Source: Planctomycetota bacterium
Lineage (GTDB): Bacteria > Planctomycetota > GCA-002687715 > DRQF01
Length of the DNA stretch: 6,073 nt
Reading direction: 5' to 3'
Assembly: GCA_024275615.1 (NCBI GenBank)
Contig: JAJRYU010000788.1
Coordinates: forward strand, 1-6,073
A program made the translations under genes and the position numbers. The notes beneath the pieces are model-generated. The model was not told the DNA's origin, made no database searches, and saw only the letters and a list, made by a program, of their open reading frames with translations. Positions 5,337 through 6,073 of the stretch are shown here, one piece after another (the first letter of the stretch is position 1; each line of letters begins with the position of its first letter).

Positions 5337-5355
5337 AACTTCAACAGTTGAAGTT
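5337..5355. repeat. 19-base palindrome upstream of the integrase gene
   Basis: AACTTCAA (5337-5344) and TTGAAGTT (5348-5355) form a perfect inverted repeat around CAG. It lies 45 bases before the integrase ATG and has no T-tract, so it is more likely an operator or recombinase site than a terminator. Confidence 0.55.
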
Positions 5356-5386
5356 TGTAGCGGCGATTTCCTCCCACACTACTCAT

Positions 5387-5391
5387 GGAGG
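5387..5391 (+). promoter_or_regulatory. Ribosome binding site of the integrase gene
   Basis: GGAGG, 8 bases before ATG 5400. An in-frame ATG at 5385 would overlap this site and has no site of its own, so 5400 is preferred. Confidence 0.8.
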
Positions 5392-5399
5392 ACTCGTCG

Positions 5400-6073
5400 A
5401 TGCGTCAAGTTAAGCAAAAGAAGGATGTGTGCGGCCGAACAAAGGACGGGAAGGTCTACTTCCAGTTCGCTGTACGTGATCCGCGCTCACCGGGTAAATG
5501 GAAAACCGTCCACGTCTCAAAGAAACGGCTCCGAGCCTACGGCCTCGAACCATCCGGTAGGGCGGGAGAGATCGTTGAAAACGATGCCAGAGTCCTGAAG
5601 CGGCTTGTCGAACGTGGCCTCCTCAAGGCTGTGGATGACTTGGAGAAGAACCGTGAGATGGGCACAACCGTGAGCCAGCTTTTTGCGGACTTCTTGGCCA
5701 CAAAGGGCCGCAAGAATGGCAAAAGAACGAAGGACAAGAAGCAGAAGGTCTTTGATCTGTTCGTCGAGCTCTTCGGCGACCTTCCACTTCGCAAAGTTGA
5801 GGTCTCCCACGCAACTGGGCTTCTGGACCACCTCGAGCGAAAGCTACTGAAGCCGGATGGCTCGTCATTCTCCGCGAACACCGTTCGGGACTACTACAGC
5901 TATGTGAAGTCCGCATTCGACTTCGGCTGCACCATCGGAAGGGTCCGGGCCAACTACTTTCATTTGCCCGAGCTGCCAGCGAAAGTGGAGACTACGACCC
6001 CTTCGTGGACCCCAGAGGAAATCGCTGCGGGACTTAAGGCCAGATACAGCGATGAACATTGGGACTACGTCCG
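5400..6073 (+). CDS. Tyrosine recombinase (phage-type integrase), N-terminal part, runs off the window
   Basis: The frame is open from ATG 5400 to the window end (224 codons). Residues 7-50 resemble an N-terminal arm-binding region (DGKVYFQFAVRDPRSPGKWK). Residues 88-195 look like the helical core-binding domain: TVSQLFADFLATKG, then KKQKVFDLFVELFGDLPLRK, then VSHATGLLDHL, then ANTVRDYYSYVKSAFDFGCT and GRVRANYFHLPELP. WTPEEIAAGL (203-212) is the usual entry into the catalytic domain, whose Arg-His-Arg-Tyr residues lie beyond the window and cannot be checked. The enzyme would cut and rejoin DNA between a mobile element and its chromosomal site. Its place 156 bases after the end of the tRNA gene, reading away from it, fits an element integrated at the tRNA 3' end. 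A non-integrase recombinase role cannot be excluded from this part alone. Confidence 0.85.
   Translation, partial: MRQVKQKKDVCGRTKDGKVYFQFAVRDPRSPGKWKTVHVSKKRLRAYGLEPSGRAGEIVENDARVLKRLVERGLLKAVDDLEKNREMGTTVSQLFADFLATKGRKNGKRTKDKKQKVFDLFVELFGDLPLRKVEVSHATGLLDHLERKLLKPDGSSFSANTVRDYYSYVKSAFDFGCTIGRVRANYFHLPELPAKVETTTPSWTPEEIAAGLKARYSDEHWDYV

Noticed and set aside
5014..5598. Rightward 194-residue ORF across the tRNA
   Set aside because: It runs through the tRNA, its terminator and the integrase start in the wrong frame, and its composition is Pro/Thr/Ser-rich because of the pyrimidine-rich spacer.
1..6073. CRISPR array or reassigned genetic code
   Set aside because: No regularly spaced repeats exist. 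Only one gene has an internal TGA, Trp is encoded by TGG throughout, and the selenoprotein itself ends in TGA, so global recoding is not supported.

Overview
The window is bacterial: Shine-Dalgarno sites, short intergenic gaps, a sigma70-type promoter, rho-independent terminators, an ECF sigma/anti-sigma pair and a tRNA-adjacent integrase. Base composition is moderately GC-rich. The exported thioredoxin-like protein with an FFGSS-type C-terminal segment, and the long anti-sigma protein, remind me of Planctomycetes and relatives. That placement is from memory and weak.

Layout. Bases 3-314 (+) are the end of an unrecognised gene, closed by a strong terminator (349-384). Bases 385-589 hold no convincing gene. 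A SIS-domain sugar-phosphate-binding protein (590-1336, -) is divergent from a small AlbA_2/Schlafen-type protein (1466-2110, +). A modest hairpin (2135-2151) separates the latter from a leftward block: anti-sigma factor (2191-3303), ECF sigma factor (3306-3956) and an exported thioredoxin-like protein (4031-4957). A tRNA-Val(CAC) follows (5170-5243, +) with its own promoter and terminator. A tyrosine recombinase gene (5400 to the window end, +) then runs off the window, so the right side is probably the edge of an integrated element.

The main discovery is in the thioredoxin-like gene. A simple ORF search splits it in two at an in-frame TGA (4697-4699). The downstream half has no start signal of its own and continues the same fold in the same frame. 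Fifteen bases after the TGA lies a perfect 8-bp hairpin with a 6-base G-containing loop, which matches a bacterial SECIS element. The gene most likely encodes one 308-residue periplasmic selenoprotein with selenocysteine at residue 87.

How the genes may work together: the sigma and anti-sigma genes are 2 bases apart and clearly coupled. The selenoprotein gene lies 74 bases upstream on the same strand with no terminator seen between, so an exported redox protein may share an operon with an envelope-stress regulator. The SIS and AlbA_2 genes have no visible link to that block.
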